Positions 8,096 to 17,248 are shown, counted from the first letter of the stretch. The stretch: DNA of 64,000 nucleotides from G965116155 sp965116155 (GCA_965116155.1 OZ220488.1:1116001-1180000); one strand, 5' to 3'. Notes: generated by a model from the sequence alone, not told the origin. Made by a program: numbers and translations.

Positions 8096-10548
8096 CAGAC
8101 ACTACGCATATAGAAAAACCCACCAAAGACCAATACACCGCTGAGGCCATTCAGGTTTTAGAAGGTCTGCAAGCTGTACGCAAGCGTCCAGGCATGTACA
8201 TAGGCGATACGGGCGAAAGAGGCTTGCACCATTTGGTGTTTGAAATTGTGGATAACAGTGTGGATGAATCCTTAGCGGGTTACTGCACTGAGGTTAAGGT
8301 TACGGTGCATGCGGATGCTTCGATCAGTATTGAGGATAACGGTAGGGGCATACCGGTAGAAAGCCATAAAAAGGGCCAATCGGCGCTAGAAGTGGTTATG
8401 ACGGTTTTGCATGCAGGAGGTAAGTTCGACTCTGAAACTTACAAGGTTTCAGGAGGTTTGCATGGCGTTGGGGCTAGTGTAGTAAACGCACTTTCTGCTC
8501 AGTGTATGGTAGAGGTTTGTAGAGAGGGCTTTTTGTGGAGGCAGTCTTACGAAAAAGGCATCCCTATAACTGCGGTAGAAAAACTGGAACCTACAGACAA
8601 AACAGGCACTAAAACTTCGTTTAAGCCTGATGAGAGTATTTTTAAATCTGAGACAGGCCAGGCGCTGTCTTTTAACAGCGAGACTCTGCTTAGGCGTATG
8701 CAGGAGGTGGCGTTTTTAAATGCGGGTTTAAAAATGACGTTCGTAGATGAGCGTAACAATAAGGAGGAGAGTTTTTGTTACGATGAGGGTTTGGTGGCTT
8801 TTGTTAAGCATATTAACTCTTCTAAAACTCCGGTACATAAAGATATTTTTCATATAAAAGAATCCAAAAATGATATGGAGGTGGAGATTGCTTTGCAATG
8901 GACCAACTCTTATGCAGAGGCCATTTATACGTACTGTAACAATATTAAAACTCAAGAGGGCGGCACGCATTTATCGGGGTTCAAAAGTGCGCTAAGCCGA
9001 ACAACTAACAAATATGCTGCGGACAAAAATTTACTCAAAGAGATTAAAGAAAAGCTAGACAGTGAGGACATAAGAGAGGGTTTAACGTCTATTGTAAGCG
9101 TTAAACTTTTAGATCCTCAGTTTGAGGGGCAAACTAAAACCAAGCTAGGTAATAGTGAGGCAAAGGGCTTGGTGGAGAACGTGGTCAACACTTGTTTGTA
9201 TGACTGGTTTGATAAACAGCCTTCGCGATCAAAAGAGATTGTAAAAAAATGCATAGAGGCTACAAGGGCGCGTCTTGCAGCACGAAAGGCGCGCGATTTA
9301 GTAAGGCGCAAAACGGCTTTCGACTCAGGCTCTTTGCCTGGAAAAATGGCAGACTGCCAAGAGCGAGACCCTGCTAAATGTGAGCTGTATTTGGTTGAGG
9401 GAGACTCAGCAGGGGGTAGTGCCAAGCAGGCGCGCGACCGCAAAACCCAGGCGGTGTTGCCGTTAAAAGGCAAAATACTTAACGTTGAAAAAGCCCGGTT
9501 CGAAAAAATGCTTTCTAGCGAAGAAATTAAAATCATGATCTCAGCTTTAGGAACCGGAATCGGCAGAGAGAACTTTGATATCGAAAAAGCCCGGTACCAT
9601 AAAATAATCATTATGACAGATGCCGACATAGACGGGTCGCATATTAGGTCTCTGTTACTAACTTTTTTCTACCGTCAAATGCCAGAGCTTTTAGAAAAAG
9701 GTTATATCTATATAGCTCAGCCACCTTTGTATAAATACAAAAAACACAAACAAGAAATTTATCTTAAAAACGACCAAGACTTAATGGAGCAGGTTTTATC
9801 TAATGTACTAGGGGGTTTAAAAATTAAAAACCCGCAAAATGAGAGCTTATCGTCTTTTGATAGAGATAACGCTATAAAAGAAAGTATAAAATACATCTCT
9901 GACATCAGTGATCAGTTGCGTATTAAAAATCAGCAAGAAGACATAGAGGTGATTAAATTTTTTATGCGCCATGATCTTGCTGGGGCTTTAAATTCTGGCA
10001 AAGAGAAATTTAACGGGCTTTTTAACGAAGCAAAAGAGTATTTAAACCAAAACCCCGAGCTAGGTAGCCTTAATTTGAGTTTAGAGTTTTTAGAGGAGGG
10101 GGGGCATTTACAAGGTGTTCAAGTTGGTTCTACTCGTTTTGGGCATAATAAAAAAACACTTTTTACCAAGTCGTATATCAACTCTATAGGGTGGAAAAAT
10201 TTGTGCAAAAAATATGCCTACGTTGCACAGCATTTGGGCAAAACGGTAGAAATCGAATACGGCGATCAAGTGCATAAATTTGACACCCATCAGCAGTTTC
10301 ATGACTTTATTATGGCAGAGGGTAAAAAAGGGGTCTACATACAAAGGTACAAGGGTTTGGGTGAAATGAATCCCGAGCAGCTTTGGGAGACCACACTTAA
10401 TCCTGAGAACCGTATTTTATTGCGCGTTACAATAGAAGACGCCCTGCAAGCTAATGAAACCTTCAGTGTTTTAATGGGCGATTTGGTTGAGCCTAGGAGA
10501 AAATTTATACAAGAACACGCCCTGCAGGTGGGCGAGCTGTTTATTTAG
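8092..10548 (+). CDS. gyrB: DNA gyrase subunit B
   Basis: 818-residue GyrB. The GHKL ATPase domain has EIVDNSVDE and DNGRGIP, followed by GGLHGVGASVVNALS. The TOPRIM domain has LVEGDSAGGSAKQARDR and MTDADIDGSHIR, and the protein ends in the gyrase YKGLGEMNPEQLWETT motif. Together with GyrA it introduces negative supercoils. It overlaps recF by 4 bp and is followed by gyrA after 6 bp. Confidence 0.97.
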   Translation: MTDTTHIEKPTKDQYTAEAIQVLEGLQAVRKRPGMYIGDTGERGLHHLVFEIVDNSVDESLAGYCTEVKVTVHADASISIEDNGRGIPVESHKKGQSALEVVMTVLHAGGKFDSETYKVSGGLHGVGASVVNALSAQCMVEVCREGFLWRQSYEKGIPITAVEKLEPTDKTGTKTSFKPDESIFKSETGQALSFNSETLLRRMQEVAFLNAGLKMTFVDERNNKEESFCYDEGLVAFVKHINSSKTPVHKDIFHIKESKNDMEVEIALQWTNSYAEAIYTYCNNIKTQEGGTHLSGFKSALSRTTNKYAADKNLLKEIKEKLDSEDIREGLTSIVSVKLLDPQFEGQTKTKLGNSEAKGLVENVVNTCLYDWFDKQPSRSKEIVKKCIEATRARLAARKARDLVRRKTAFDSGSLPGKMADCQERDPAKCELYLVEGDSAGGSAKQARDRKTQAVLPLKGKILNVEKARFEKMLSSEEIKIMISALGTGIGRENFDIEKARYHKIIIMTDADIDGSHIRSLLLTFFYRQMPELLEKGYIYIAQPPLYKYKKHKQEIYLKNDQDLMEQVLSNVLGGLKIKNPQNESLSSFDRDNAIKESIKYISDISDQLRIKNQQEDIEVIKFFMRHDLAGALNSGKEKFNGLFNEAKEYLNQNPELGSLNLSLEFLEEGGHLQGVQVGSTRFGHNKKTLFTKSYINSIGWKNLCKKYAYVAQHLGKTVEIEYGDQVHKFDTHQQFHDFIMAEGKKGVYIQRYKGLGEMNPEQLWETTLNPENRILLRVTIEDALQANETFSVLMGDLVEPRRKFIQEHALQVGELFI

Positions 10549-10554
10549 AGTGTT

Positions 10555-13023
10555 ATGGAAAACGGTATAGAACAAATTGATATTAATAAGGAGATGCAAA
10601 GCTCTTACCTGCAATACTCTATGAGCGTAATTGTGGGGCGCGCTTTGCCTGATGTGCGCGATGGTATTAAGCCTGTGCATAGGCGGGTGCTTTATGCTAT
10701 GCACGCTTTATCTAACACTTACGATAAGCCCTATAAAAAATCGGCCAGGATCGTAGGTGATGTTATTGGTAAATACCATCCGCATGGCGATCAAGCGGTG
10801 TATGACACTATTGTGCGCATGGCGCAAAGTTTTTCTCTTAGGTACCCCTTAGTAGATGGGCAGGGTAATTTTGGCTCAGTTGATGGGGATGCTCCTGCGG
10901 CTCAGCGTTATACAGAAGTCCGCATGACCAAGCTCGCTCAGGAGCTGCTAGAAGACATTGCTAAAGACACAGTAGACTGGGGGCCCAATTACGACGACTC
11001 GTTGCAGATTCCTCTGGTGTTGCCGGCTAAAATCCCACACCTGTTGGTTAATGGTAGTTCTGGCATAGCAGTGGGTATGGCGACCAATATTCCACCACAT
11101 AACTTGGCAGAGGTTGTGGATGCGTGTTTGCTTTTAATCGACACTCCTGAAGCGGGTTTACGAGAACTTATGGAGTGTATTAAGGGGCCAGATTTTCCGA
11201 CAAAAGCTGTAGTGTCTAATGTGGCAGGTATTGCAGAGGCCTATAAAACAGGCAGGGGTTCGGTTACTTTAAGGGCTGTTGCTTCTGTAGAAGAAGTTCG
11301 AAAAAGGCAATGCATAGTAGTTACAGAAATCCCATATCAGGTTAATAAAGCAAAGCTAATAGAAAGCATTGTGTCTTTGGTAAGGGACAAAAAAATCGAG
11401 GGTATTTCAGATATATTAGACGAGTCTTCGCGCGAAGGTATGCGGATTGTGGTGCAGGTAAAAAAAGCTTTTGAGCCAGAGCTGGTATTAAAAAAGCTTT
11501 TTAAATACACTAAAATGCAAACCAGCTTTGGTGTTATTATGCTAGCGCTGGACGACAAAAATCAGCCTCGCTTATGGAACCTTAAGGCCATGCTTGAGGC
11601 ATTTTTATTGCACCGAAAAAACGTCGTTGTAAGACGGTGCATATTTGATCTAAAAAAAGCCACGCAGCAATTGCATTTGCTAGAGGGTATGCATAAGGCG
11701 GTGGATCATATCGACCGTGTGGTGCAGATAATAAAAGCCTCTAAAGACACCGCAGCGGCTAAGCAAGATCTTATGCAGGAGTTTCAGTTTTCTGAACCTC
11801 AGGTACAGGCTATTTTAGAAATGCGTCTACAAAGACTAACAGGCCTGGAAAGATCTAAAATAGAAACACGCATTAAAGAGCTTAAGATCCGTATTGAATT
11901 TTTAAGAAAAGTCCTAGGCGACGAGACTGAAGTGTATAAAATAATTAAAACCGAGCTTAAAGAATTGCGAGAAAATTACGGCTCCCCCAGGCTTAGTAAA
12001 ATAGAAGCCGACATTAATGAAATAGACGACGAAGAGCTTATACAAAAAAAGAGCGTCCTAGTAAGCATTACTAACCAAGGGCGCATTAAAAGGCTAGACA
12101 GCAACACCTATAAACTGCAGCAAAGGGGAGGATTTGGTGTAAAAGGAGTTGCTAGTGAGTATTCGGCTGACGAAATTGTAGAGCGGCTTTTTAGCACGCA
12201 TACGTTAGCGGATATTTTGTGTATTTCTAATTTAGGCAAAATGCACAAACTGAAGGTGTACAAAATATTTGAAACCTCTCGTACATCTAAGGGGCGGTTT
12301 ATTACCAACTATTTGCAAGCGCAGCCCGATGAGGAGTTTAGAGCTTTTTTGCCTATAGAAAGCTTTGATCAGGCAGACAAAAACATAGTCTTTGTAACAC
12401 GCGATGGAATGTTTAAAAAAACCGCCCTGTCTTTGTTTGCAAATGTTCGTTCAAGTGGCATTAATGCAATCAACCTTAAAGAAGGCGACAGTGTGGCGGG
12501 GGTATTTTTGTGTGGGGCGAAGGATATTATTTTAATGCTCACTAAGCGTGGCAAGGCTTTGTGTTTTTCTCAAAGTTTAGTGCGGCCTATGGGGCGCTCT
12601 GCTGCTGGGGTAAAAAGTATTACAGTAGAGCCCAACACTGGAGACGGTGTAGCTGAAGACGCCGTAGTGGGAGCCATGGTGTTTGAACCTGGGTCCAAAG
12701 AGAGTGTGCTGGTTGTAACAGAAAAAGGCTATGGCAAACGCACTTTGGTGGAGCAGTTTCCGCTTAAAAAAGGCAGACGCGGTTTGGGTGTGATTGCACA
12801 AAAATTAAATGATAAAACAGGTGATTTAGTTTCGGCGAGATTAGTACAGGATCAGAGCGAGATTATTGTTGCTACTAACTCTGGTCAAAGTATCAGAATC
12901 AAAGCTTCGGGCATAAGTGTGTTGGGGCGCAACTCTTCGGGTGTGCGTTTGATTAAGCTAAAACCAGGCGAATTTGTCACAAGTGTTGCGGTGGTGAAAG
13001 ATGTGGAGCTTTCGAGTACTTAG
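10555..13023 (+). CDS. gyrA: DNA gyrase subunit A
   Basis: 822-residue GyrA with the breakage-reunion domain: DGIKPVHRRVLYAM, GNFGSVDGDAPAA and the active-site tyrosine in QRYTEVRMTKLAQELL. A six-blade C-terminal domain follows. The GyrA box reads QQRGGFGVKG, a weak version of the usual Q-R-R-G-G-K/R-G because a phenylalanine replaces the basic residue. The quinolone-resistance positions look wild-type-like (GDQAVYDTIV). It overlaps the next gene by 23 bp. Confidence 0.96.
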   Translation: MENGIEQIDINKEMQSSYLQYSMSVIVGRALPDVRDGIKPVHRRVLYAMHALSNTYDKPYKKSARIVGDVIGKYHPHGDQAVYDTIVRMAQSFSLRYPLVDGQGNFGSVDGDAPAAQRYTEVRMTKLAQELLEDIAKDTVDWGPNYDDSLQIPLVLPAKIPHLLVNGSSGIAVGMATNIPPHNLAEVVDACLLLIDTPEAGLRELMECIKGPDFPTKAVVSNVAGIAEAYKTGRGSVTLRAVASVEEVRKRQCIVVTEIPYQVNKAKLIESIVSLVRDKKIEGISDILDESSREGMRIVVQVKKAFEPELVLKKLFKYTKMQTSFGVIMLALDDKNQPRLWNLKAMLEAFLLHRKNVVVRRCIFDLKKATQQLHLLEGMHKAVDHIDRVVQIIKASKDTAAAKQDLMQEFQFSEPQVQAILEMRLQRLTGLERSKIETRIKELKIRIEFLRKVLGDETEVYKIIKTELKELRENYGSPRLSKIEADINEIDDEELIQKKSVLVSITNQGRIKRLDSNTYKLQQRGGFGVKGVASEYSADEIVERLFSTHTLADILCISNLGKMHKLKVYKIFETSRTSKGRFITNYLQAQPDEEFRAFLPIESFDQADKNIVFVTRDGMFKKTALSLFANVRSSGINAINLKEGDSVAGVFLCGAKDIILMLTKRGKALCFSQSLVRPMGRSAAGVKSITVEPNTGDGVAEDAVVGAMVFEPGSKESVLVVTEKGYGKRTLVEQFPLKKGRRGLGVIAQKLNDKTGDLVSARLVQDQSEIIVATNSGQSIRIKASGISVLGRNSSGVRLIKLKPGEFVTSVAVVKDVELSST

Positions 13024-13654
13024 CTGTTTAGGACTGTGTTTGCTCTGTGCTCTTAATGTATCTAGAGGCCGCTTCTTTGCAAAGAGGCCTCCGTTTAGTA
13101 AGCAGCTAAACACATCGCCTACAGAGCTTATGGAGCTTAAGCTTAAAGAGGCGGAGGTTTATTTTAAAAAATCTCACAATTACGAAAAAGCCATACTCGC
13201 TTTTAGTGAGGCTTTTATGTTGGGCTTGGGTAAAAACACCGCCCGTCGTTTTGAGGCGCAAATGGCTTTGGCGCGGAGTTATTTTTATTTGCAACGGTTT
13301 TTTCAAGCAGCAATCGAAGCAAACCAAGCTTTGGCTTGGGCAGTGGGGGATAGCCAAAATTTTGCATCGCATAAGTTGAGGTCAGATATCTATTTGGCCA
13401 AAGGTTCTTATGAAGAGGCACGAAAAGCCTACCAAAAGCTTTTGTCTCAATATCCCAAGCAGGCCGTACAAGAAAAACTGTATCTAAGCTTAGTGCAGTG
13501 TTACGAAAAATCGGGTAAGCACGCCTTGGCCATTAACTTTTTAGAACAATTTTTAAAGCTTGGATCTTTGGAAGATACGGAGTTTATAAAATTAAAACTC
13601 AAGCGTTTAAGGGTTGCACAAAAAAATGCCCCCCGGGTTAAGGGGTTGTACTAG
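13001..13654 (+). CDS. Exported TPR-repeat protein
   Basis: 217 residues. An N-terminal hydrophobic signal (SCLGLCLLCALNVS) is followed by a basic region, then TPR-like helices: ELKLKEAEVYFKKSHNYEKA, QMALARSYFYLQRFFQAA, SDIYLAKGSYEEARKAYQKL and LVQCYEKSGKHALAINFLEQ. TPR arrays bind partner proteins, so a role in an envelope complex is possible; the exact role is unknown. It starts inside the end of gyrA and ends directly before the atpZ-like gene, so it is co-transcribed with both. Confidence 0.75.
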   Translation: MWSFRVLSCLGLCLLCALNVSRGRFFAKRPPFSKQLNTSPTELMELKLKEAEVYFKKSHNYEKAILAFSEAFMLGLGKNTARRFEAQMALARSYFYLQRFFQAAIEANQALAWAVGDSQNFASHKLRSDIYLAKGSYEEARKAYQKLLSQYPKQAVQEKLYLSLVQCYEKSGKHALAINFLEQFLKLGSLEDTEFIKLKLKRLRVAQKNAPRVKGLY

Positions 13655-13909
13655 GTGAAAAACTCTCCCCCCAAAATGGCCTTTGCGGTTTTGGGCTTGG
13701 AGGGTGTGGCTTTGGTGGTGGGGGGTGTGATATTAGGACAGCGTATTGACACGTATTTAGGGAGTGGCACGGCCACGTTAGTGTGTTTGCTTGTGGCTTT
13801 GGTGGTGTGGTTTTTGCATTTTTTTGTTATGTTGAGGGCGCATACGCTTGGTAAAAGCGGTCTTAACCCTAGCCAGAGTAAACGAAGGCAAAAAAATGGC
13901 ACCAAATAA
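13655..13909 (+). CDS. AtpZ/AtpI-family small membrane protein
   Basis: 84 residues with two hydrophobic segments (AFAVLGLEGVALVVGGVILG and ATLVCLLVALVVWFLHFFVM) joined by a short GQRIDTYLGSG loop, and a basic tail. This is the layout of AtpZ/AtpI-like proteins encoded ahead of F0 genes, which assist c-ring assembly or metal transport for the ATP synthase. The GTG start directly follows the preceding stop. The assignment rests on size, topology and position before atpB-atpE. Confidence 0.65.
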   Translation: MKNSPPKMAFAVLGLEGVALVVGGVILGQRIDTYLGSGTATLVCLLVALVVWFLHFFVMLRAHTLGKSGLNPSQSKRRQKNGTK

Positions 13910-14288
13910 TAAGGGGCTTTTTTTAAGTTTTTTGTGTATTCAGCTAGTGTGTGCTTTGTTTTTGATCTTTGGTGCTATGTTCCTATTAGGGTCTAATTGG
14001 GAGCAAGGATTTTTAAGGAGCTTTTGGGGTGGGGTAGGTCTTGCTAGCGTAAGTGCACTAAGCGTGTTATGGATAGGGCTGCGTTTTGTGCAAAAAAAAG
14101 CCTGGCAAGGCACGCTGGGGGTGATTTTTCTTAAATACCCGCTGCTATTTTTTGGAGCGTTTTATTTACTTACAAAGGAATGGGCGCACGTATGGGCTGT
14201 GGCGTTGGGTTTATTTACTTTGGTGCCGAGTTTGGTTATATTTGCGTGGGTTTTGAGGCGCTCTGGTTTTAAATTAGGTGAGGGGTGA
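13896..14288 (+). CDS. ATP synthase subunit I-like membrane protein
   Basis: 130 residues from the ATG at 13896, which has GAAGG upstream; the frame is open further, to 13848. Four hydrophobic helices (FLSFLCIQLVCALFLIFGAM, FWGGVGLASVSALSVLWIG, LGVIFLKYPLLFFGAFYLL, WAVALGLFTLVPSLVIFAWV) match AtpI/ATP synthase I proteins, accessory factors for c-ring assembly. It overlaps the previous gene and precedes atpB by 12 bp. Confidence 0.6.
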   Translation: MAPNNKGLFLSFLCIQLVCALFLIFGAMFLLGSNWEQGFLRSFWGGVGLASVSALSVLWIGLRFVQKKAWQGTLGVIFLKYPLLFFGAFYLLTKEWAHVWAVALGLFTLVPSLVIFAWVLRRSGFKLGEG

Positions 14289-14300
14289 GGTTTAGTGTAG

Positions 14301-15008
14301 ATGGTGCATTTTAATTGGTTTGATCTATGGGCTTCGGCGGTAGTGCCGGTGCATGTGGCTACCTTTGTTGTTGCTGGGGGTGTGCTTATTTTGCTAGGCC
14401 TGTGGGCGCGTAAGGCTTTGGCGAAGGCTCCAGACCTAGCGCCTGCGGGGAGCTTTGGTATTAGGGGTGTGTTTGAGTCTTTGATCGTGTTTATTGTGTC
14501 TTTAGTAGACAGTGTTATAGGGCCTCAGGGGCGCAAGTACACGCCGCTTTTTGCTACGGTTTTTTTGTGCGTGTTTTTTAACAACGTTTTAGGTTTGTTG
14601 CCTGGCATGACGCCGGCAACGGACAATCTTAATACCACTATCGCTTTGGGTGTATTTATTTTTGTTGTGTACAATTTTGAGGGCTTAAGGGCCCATGGGG
14701 TGGCGTATTTTAAGCAATTTTTAGGGCCTACGGGCGACCGATTGCTGGCGCCTATTAACTTGCTGGTGCTGGTTATGTTGCCTGTGGAGTTGGTGTCGCA
14801 TTTTGTGCGGCCGATGAGCTTAGGGTTAAGGTTGCAGGGGAATATGCAGGGTGATCATACGGTGCTGGGGGTATTTTTAGAGCTTACTCATTTTGTGGTG
14901 CCGGTGGTGTTTTATTTTGTGGGTTTATTTGTGTGCTTTATGCAGGCTTTTGTGTTTTCGTTATTGAGTATGGTGTATGTTTCGATGGCGATATCGCATG
15001 ATCATTGA
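14301..15008 (+). CDS. atpB: ATP synthase F0 subunit a
   Basis: 235-residue subunit a, an integral membrane protein forming the proton (or sodium) half-channels. The essential arginine is in PMSLGLRLQGNM (usual form SLGLRLFGNM; here Q replaces F). Other hallmarks are FFNNVLGLLPGMTPATDNLN and the C-terminal FCFMQAFVFSLLSMVYVSMA-like helix. Only the membrane part (a and c) is here; the b, delta and F1 genes must lie elsewhere, a split also known in other deltaproteobacteria. Confidence 0.93.
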   Translation: MVHFNWFDLWASAVVPVHVATFVVAGGVLILLGLWARKALAKAPDLAPAGSFGIRGVFESLIVFIVSLVDSVIGPQGRKYTPLFATVFLCVFFNNVLGLLPGMTPATDNLNTTIALGVFIFVVYNFEGLRAHGVAYFKQFLGPTGDRLLAPINLLVLVMLPVELVSHFVRPMSLGLRLQGNMQGDHTVLGVFLELTHFVVPVVFYFVGLFVCFMQAFVFSLLSMVYVSMAISHDH

Positions 15009-15038
15009 AAGGTTAATTTTTCAAAAGGAGATAGGTTT

Positions 15039-15365
15039 ATGTTTTTTCGAAGTGTTCCTGCCGTGCTTTTGAGTTTGTGGGCCGAGTCTGTGTGGGCAGC
15101 TGATGGGGCAGTGGGGGCGGCATCTTCTGGCGGTATGGGTAATGCGGCTTTTTTTGCGCTGAGTGCAGGCTTGGCTATTGGAGTAGCGGCTTTTGGTTGT
15201 GGTATGGGGCAGGGGCGTGTGGGAGCAGCTGCTATGGAGGGTTTGGCGCGTAACCCTCAGGCCAAGGATGCTATGTTTGTGCCGATGATTATTGGCCTGG
15301 CTCTGATTGAGTCTATTGCCATTTACGCCCTAGTGGTGGCGATACTGCTATCTACAAAAATTTAG
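15039..15365 (+). CDS. atpE: ATP synthase F0 subunit c
   Basis: 108 residues, longer than the usual 75-90 because of an N-terminal hydrophobic, signal-like extension ending in WAADGAVGAA. Helix 1 carries GCGMGQGRVGAAAMEGLARN; helix 2 carries GLALIESIAIYALVVAILL with the ion-binding glutamate. A strong AAAGGAG precedes the ATG. The stop TAG is contributed by the TTAG at the start of the downstream hairpin repeat. The Gln in helix 1 together with Glu-Ser in helix 2 resembles sodium-type c subunits, though the same pattern also occurs in proton types. Confidence 0.93.
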   Translation: MFFRSVPAVLLSLWAESVWAADGAVGAASSGGMGNAAFFALSAGLAIGVAAFGCGMGQGRVGAAAMEGLARNPQAKDAMFVPMIIGLALIESIAIYALVVAILLSTKI

Positions 15366-15722
15366 AGCGCTAGTAAAACAAACTTGGCCAATAAGTGCAT
15401 AAGCATAAAAGTGCCAACAAAAATGGCTTCAGCCTTACGCAGTCTCCCTGATAGCCCCGAAGGGGCAACCATCAGAGGTGTAAGCGATCACGCTGGAGAC
15501 TGTGTTTTCAGCAATCCATAGCGTTAAGACAGTCTGGACGCGATAGGCCTAGAGATCGCCTATCGCTACAGGGCCATAGATAGCTGTCTAGCGCGCAATA
15601 TTACCTTGAAGCCTGCGCTTGCCATCTTGGTTAATGCCCTGTGGGCTGCCAAGATGGCTGCGCTCTAGGGCTCAAGGGTAACATTGCTGGCGCTTTTATG
15701 CTTGCGCAGCTAGCGCTCTAAC
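15362..15722. repeat. Composite nested-hairpin repeats between atpE and rsmG
   Basis: 361 bp filling the convergent gap. The left end TTAGAGCGCTAG overlaps the atpE stop; the right end GCTAGCGCTCTAA lies 9 bp before the rsmG stop. Inside are arms from at least two units: AAAACAAACTTGGCC, AGCATAAAAGTGCC and a stem GCCATCTTGG / CCAAGATGGC. It probably also acts as a bidirectional terminator. No gene is seen. Confidence 0.75.
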
Positions 15723-15731
15723 CCACTGTTT

Positions 15732-16403
15732 TTATTGAATTTTTATAGCAGCCACCAGACTATGGTAGGGTTTTTTGTAGGGTAGAGAGTAGGTTTTTAA
15801 AACCTGCAATTGCCACTGTTGCTGCGTGCTTATACTAAGAGAGCGGGCCTCTGCTTCCCAGCCAGCGCTCTTAAAAAGTAGCAGTACTCCTTGCTGTGCC
15901 ATCAGCCCCCAAGAGTATTTGAGGGTTTTTTGCAAAGGCGCCATGGCGCGTGAGGTGGCCCATTTACATTGACCAGTGTGGATTTGTTCTACCCGCTTAC
16001 AGTGTACTTGTAGGTTTTTTAAATGCAAAAACGAAACAACATGGCATAAAAACTCTGCCTTGCGCTCGTCGGCCTCTACGAGGTTCCATGTTCCATTGCC
16101 ACAAATAGCCCAAACCACAGCTGGAAAGCCAGCGCCTGAACCTAAATCCCAAAATACCTTTTCTTTATTGCTGCCAGAGGCTTTTTTAGCTAAAGGGCTT
16201 TCTAAAAAGCCTTTCCACGCAAGTACGCTATCTGCAAAATGGCGAGCCCATAAATCTTTAGCGCTCTTGAGCGACACCAAATTAAGCCCTTGATTGAACT
16301 CTATAACTTTCGCGGCATAAGCCTCTAGTTGCTCTTTTTGCCGAGGGTTTAAAATACACGCAAAATCCTTTTCAAAATGCTGTTGGGTGTAGTGCGTAGG
16401 CAT
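15732..16403 (-). CDS. rsmG: 16S rRNA (guanine-527-N7)-methyltransferase RsmG
   Basis: About 223 residues from the ATG at 16403; the frame is open to a TTG at 16454 that lies against a repeat. The SAM-binding motif is VFWDLGSGAGFPAVVWAI, followed by LVEADERKAEFL and TSRAMAPLQKTL, typical of RsmG (GidB). It methylates G527 of 16S rRNA. It is the only minus-strand gene between oriC and parA, close to parAB as in many origin regions. No clear ribosome-binding site marks either start. Confidence 0.88.
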   Translation of the reverse strand: MPTHYTQQHFEKDFACILNPRQKEQLEAYAAKVIEFNQGLNLVSLKSAKDLWARHFADSVLAWKGFLESPLAKKASGSNKEKVFWDLGSGAGFPAVVWAICGNGTWNLVEADERKAEFLCHVVSFLHLKNLQVHCKRVEQIHTGQCKWATSRAMAPLQKTLKYSWGLMAQQGVLLLFKSAGWEAEARSLSISTQQQWQLQVLKTYSLPYKKPYHSLVAAIKIQ

Positions 16404-16457
16404 AAGCTGCTGATCAGAATACCCCACCTGGTGACTTGAAACCAAGGCGTGCAAGCA

Positions 16458-16632
16458 TTAGAGCGCTAGAAAAATGCCATGGGATAAAGCGCGTCTTCCT
16501 GATAGCGCCTAAAGGCGCGGCCATCTACGAGAGTGTGTACGCTGCGTACCCCTTGGGCCCTTCGCTATCAACACACTGATAGCGAAGGGCCCCGCAGGGG
16601 AACGAAGCGTCCAGACTCACTTAAGCAAGTTT
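16458..16632. repeat. Nested-hairpin repeat upstream of rsmG
   Basis: Begins TTAGAGCGCTAG with arm AAAATGCCATGGGATAAAGC, an inner stem CCTGATAGCGCC around AAAGG, and a second strong stem CCCTTCGCTATCA / TGATAGCGAAGGG. The first arm recurs in inverted orientation at 17121-17163, so the two copies bracket the region holding parS site 1. Confidence 0.75.
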
Positions 16633-16731
16633 AAACCCCTTGAATTTACCTAAGGTCCAAGGCTACCAGATTGTCGTCAAAGCCTCGCGCATTTAGTAAA
16701 ACACAAATTTATAAAGCTGTGTGTTTGTGCA

Positions 16732-16747
16732 TGTTCCACGTGGAACA
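16732..16747. promoter_or_regulatory. parS site 1
   Basis: TGTTCCACGTGGAACA, a perfect 16-bp palindrome matching the chromosomal parS consensus bound by ParB. It lies about 800 bp upstream of parA, in the region bracketed by inverted repeat copies. Confidence 0.92.
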
Positions 16748-16813
16748 TTATGTCGGAGTTAAGTTACTGAACCCGCCCCCTTAGAGAAAGGCTGTATTTT
16801 ATGCCCATGCGCT

Positions 16814-16833
16814 TGTGGAAAACTTGTGGAAAA
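16814..16833 (-). promoter_or_regulatory. Two tandem DnaA-box-like sites
   Basis: Two copies of TGTGGAAAA (TTTTCCACA on the other strand) spaced 11 bp apart, one helical turn. Each differs from the DnaA box TTATCCACA at one position. They may be weak DnaA sites or a chance direct repeat. Confidence 0.35.
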
Positions 16834-16965
16834 CTTTTTGTACACAGTGTGCTCTGCAGTTTTTTACTGTCTCACAAGTGTTTTTAAGCCCCTTTGAGGC
16901 TCGTTTTTAGAGTTTTTGCTCACATACAGCCTGTGCATAAAGGTGTGTAAGGCTGCGCTGCATGT

Positions 16966-17163
16966 TCGAGGTGTCTGGCTTTGACGAGAGTCTGGTCGCT
17001 TCGGACCCTTGGCCCTTCGCTATAGGCTACCATCGCGATCGTCTCTAGCTGTCTAGTGCACAAAAATGCTTCAGGCAAGACCACTTGTCCATCTGATGGC
17101 CCGCGCCTAGCAGCGCTATCAGGAACATGCGCTTTATCCCATGGCATTTTCCTAGCGCTCTAA
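16966..17163. repeat. Nested-hairpin repeat, mosaic copy, inverted
   Basis: Reads on the minus strand from TTAGAGCGCTAG at 17163. Left arm AAAATGCCATGGGATAAAGC is not complementary to its right arm (GCCTGAAGCATTTTTG), which instead matches the arm of the copy at 17249. This copy therefore looks recombinant between two units. The tail CTCTCGTCAAAGCC is the common second module. It ends 4 bp before parS site 2. Confidence 0.7.
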
Positions 17164-17167
17164 ACTA

Positions 17168-17183
17168 TGTTCCACGTGGAACA
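17168..17183. promoter_or_regulatory. parS site 2
   Basis: A second perfect TGTTCCACGTGGAACA, about 340 bp upstream of parA and 4 bp beyond the end of a repeat copy. Two sites 436 bp apart next to parAB are a normal origin-proximal parS arrangement. Confidence 0.92.
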
Positions 17184-17248
17184 TGCGTTTGTGCTTGCTC
17201 ATCTTATGCAGTGCTCCCTATACTAAATATAGGAAGGGAAGGGCTTGG

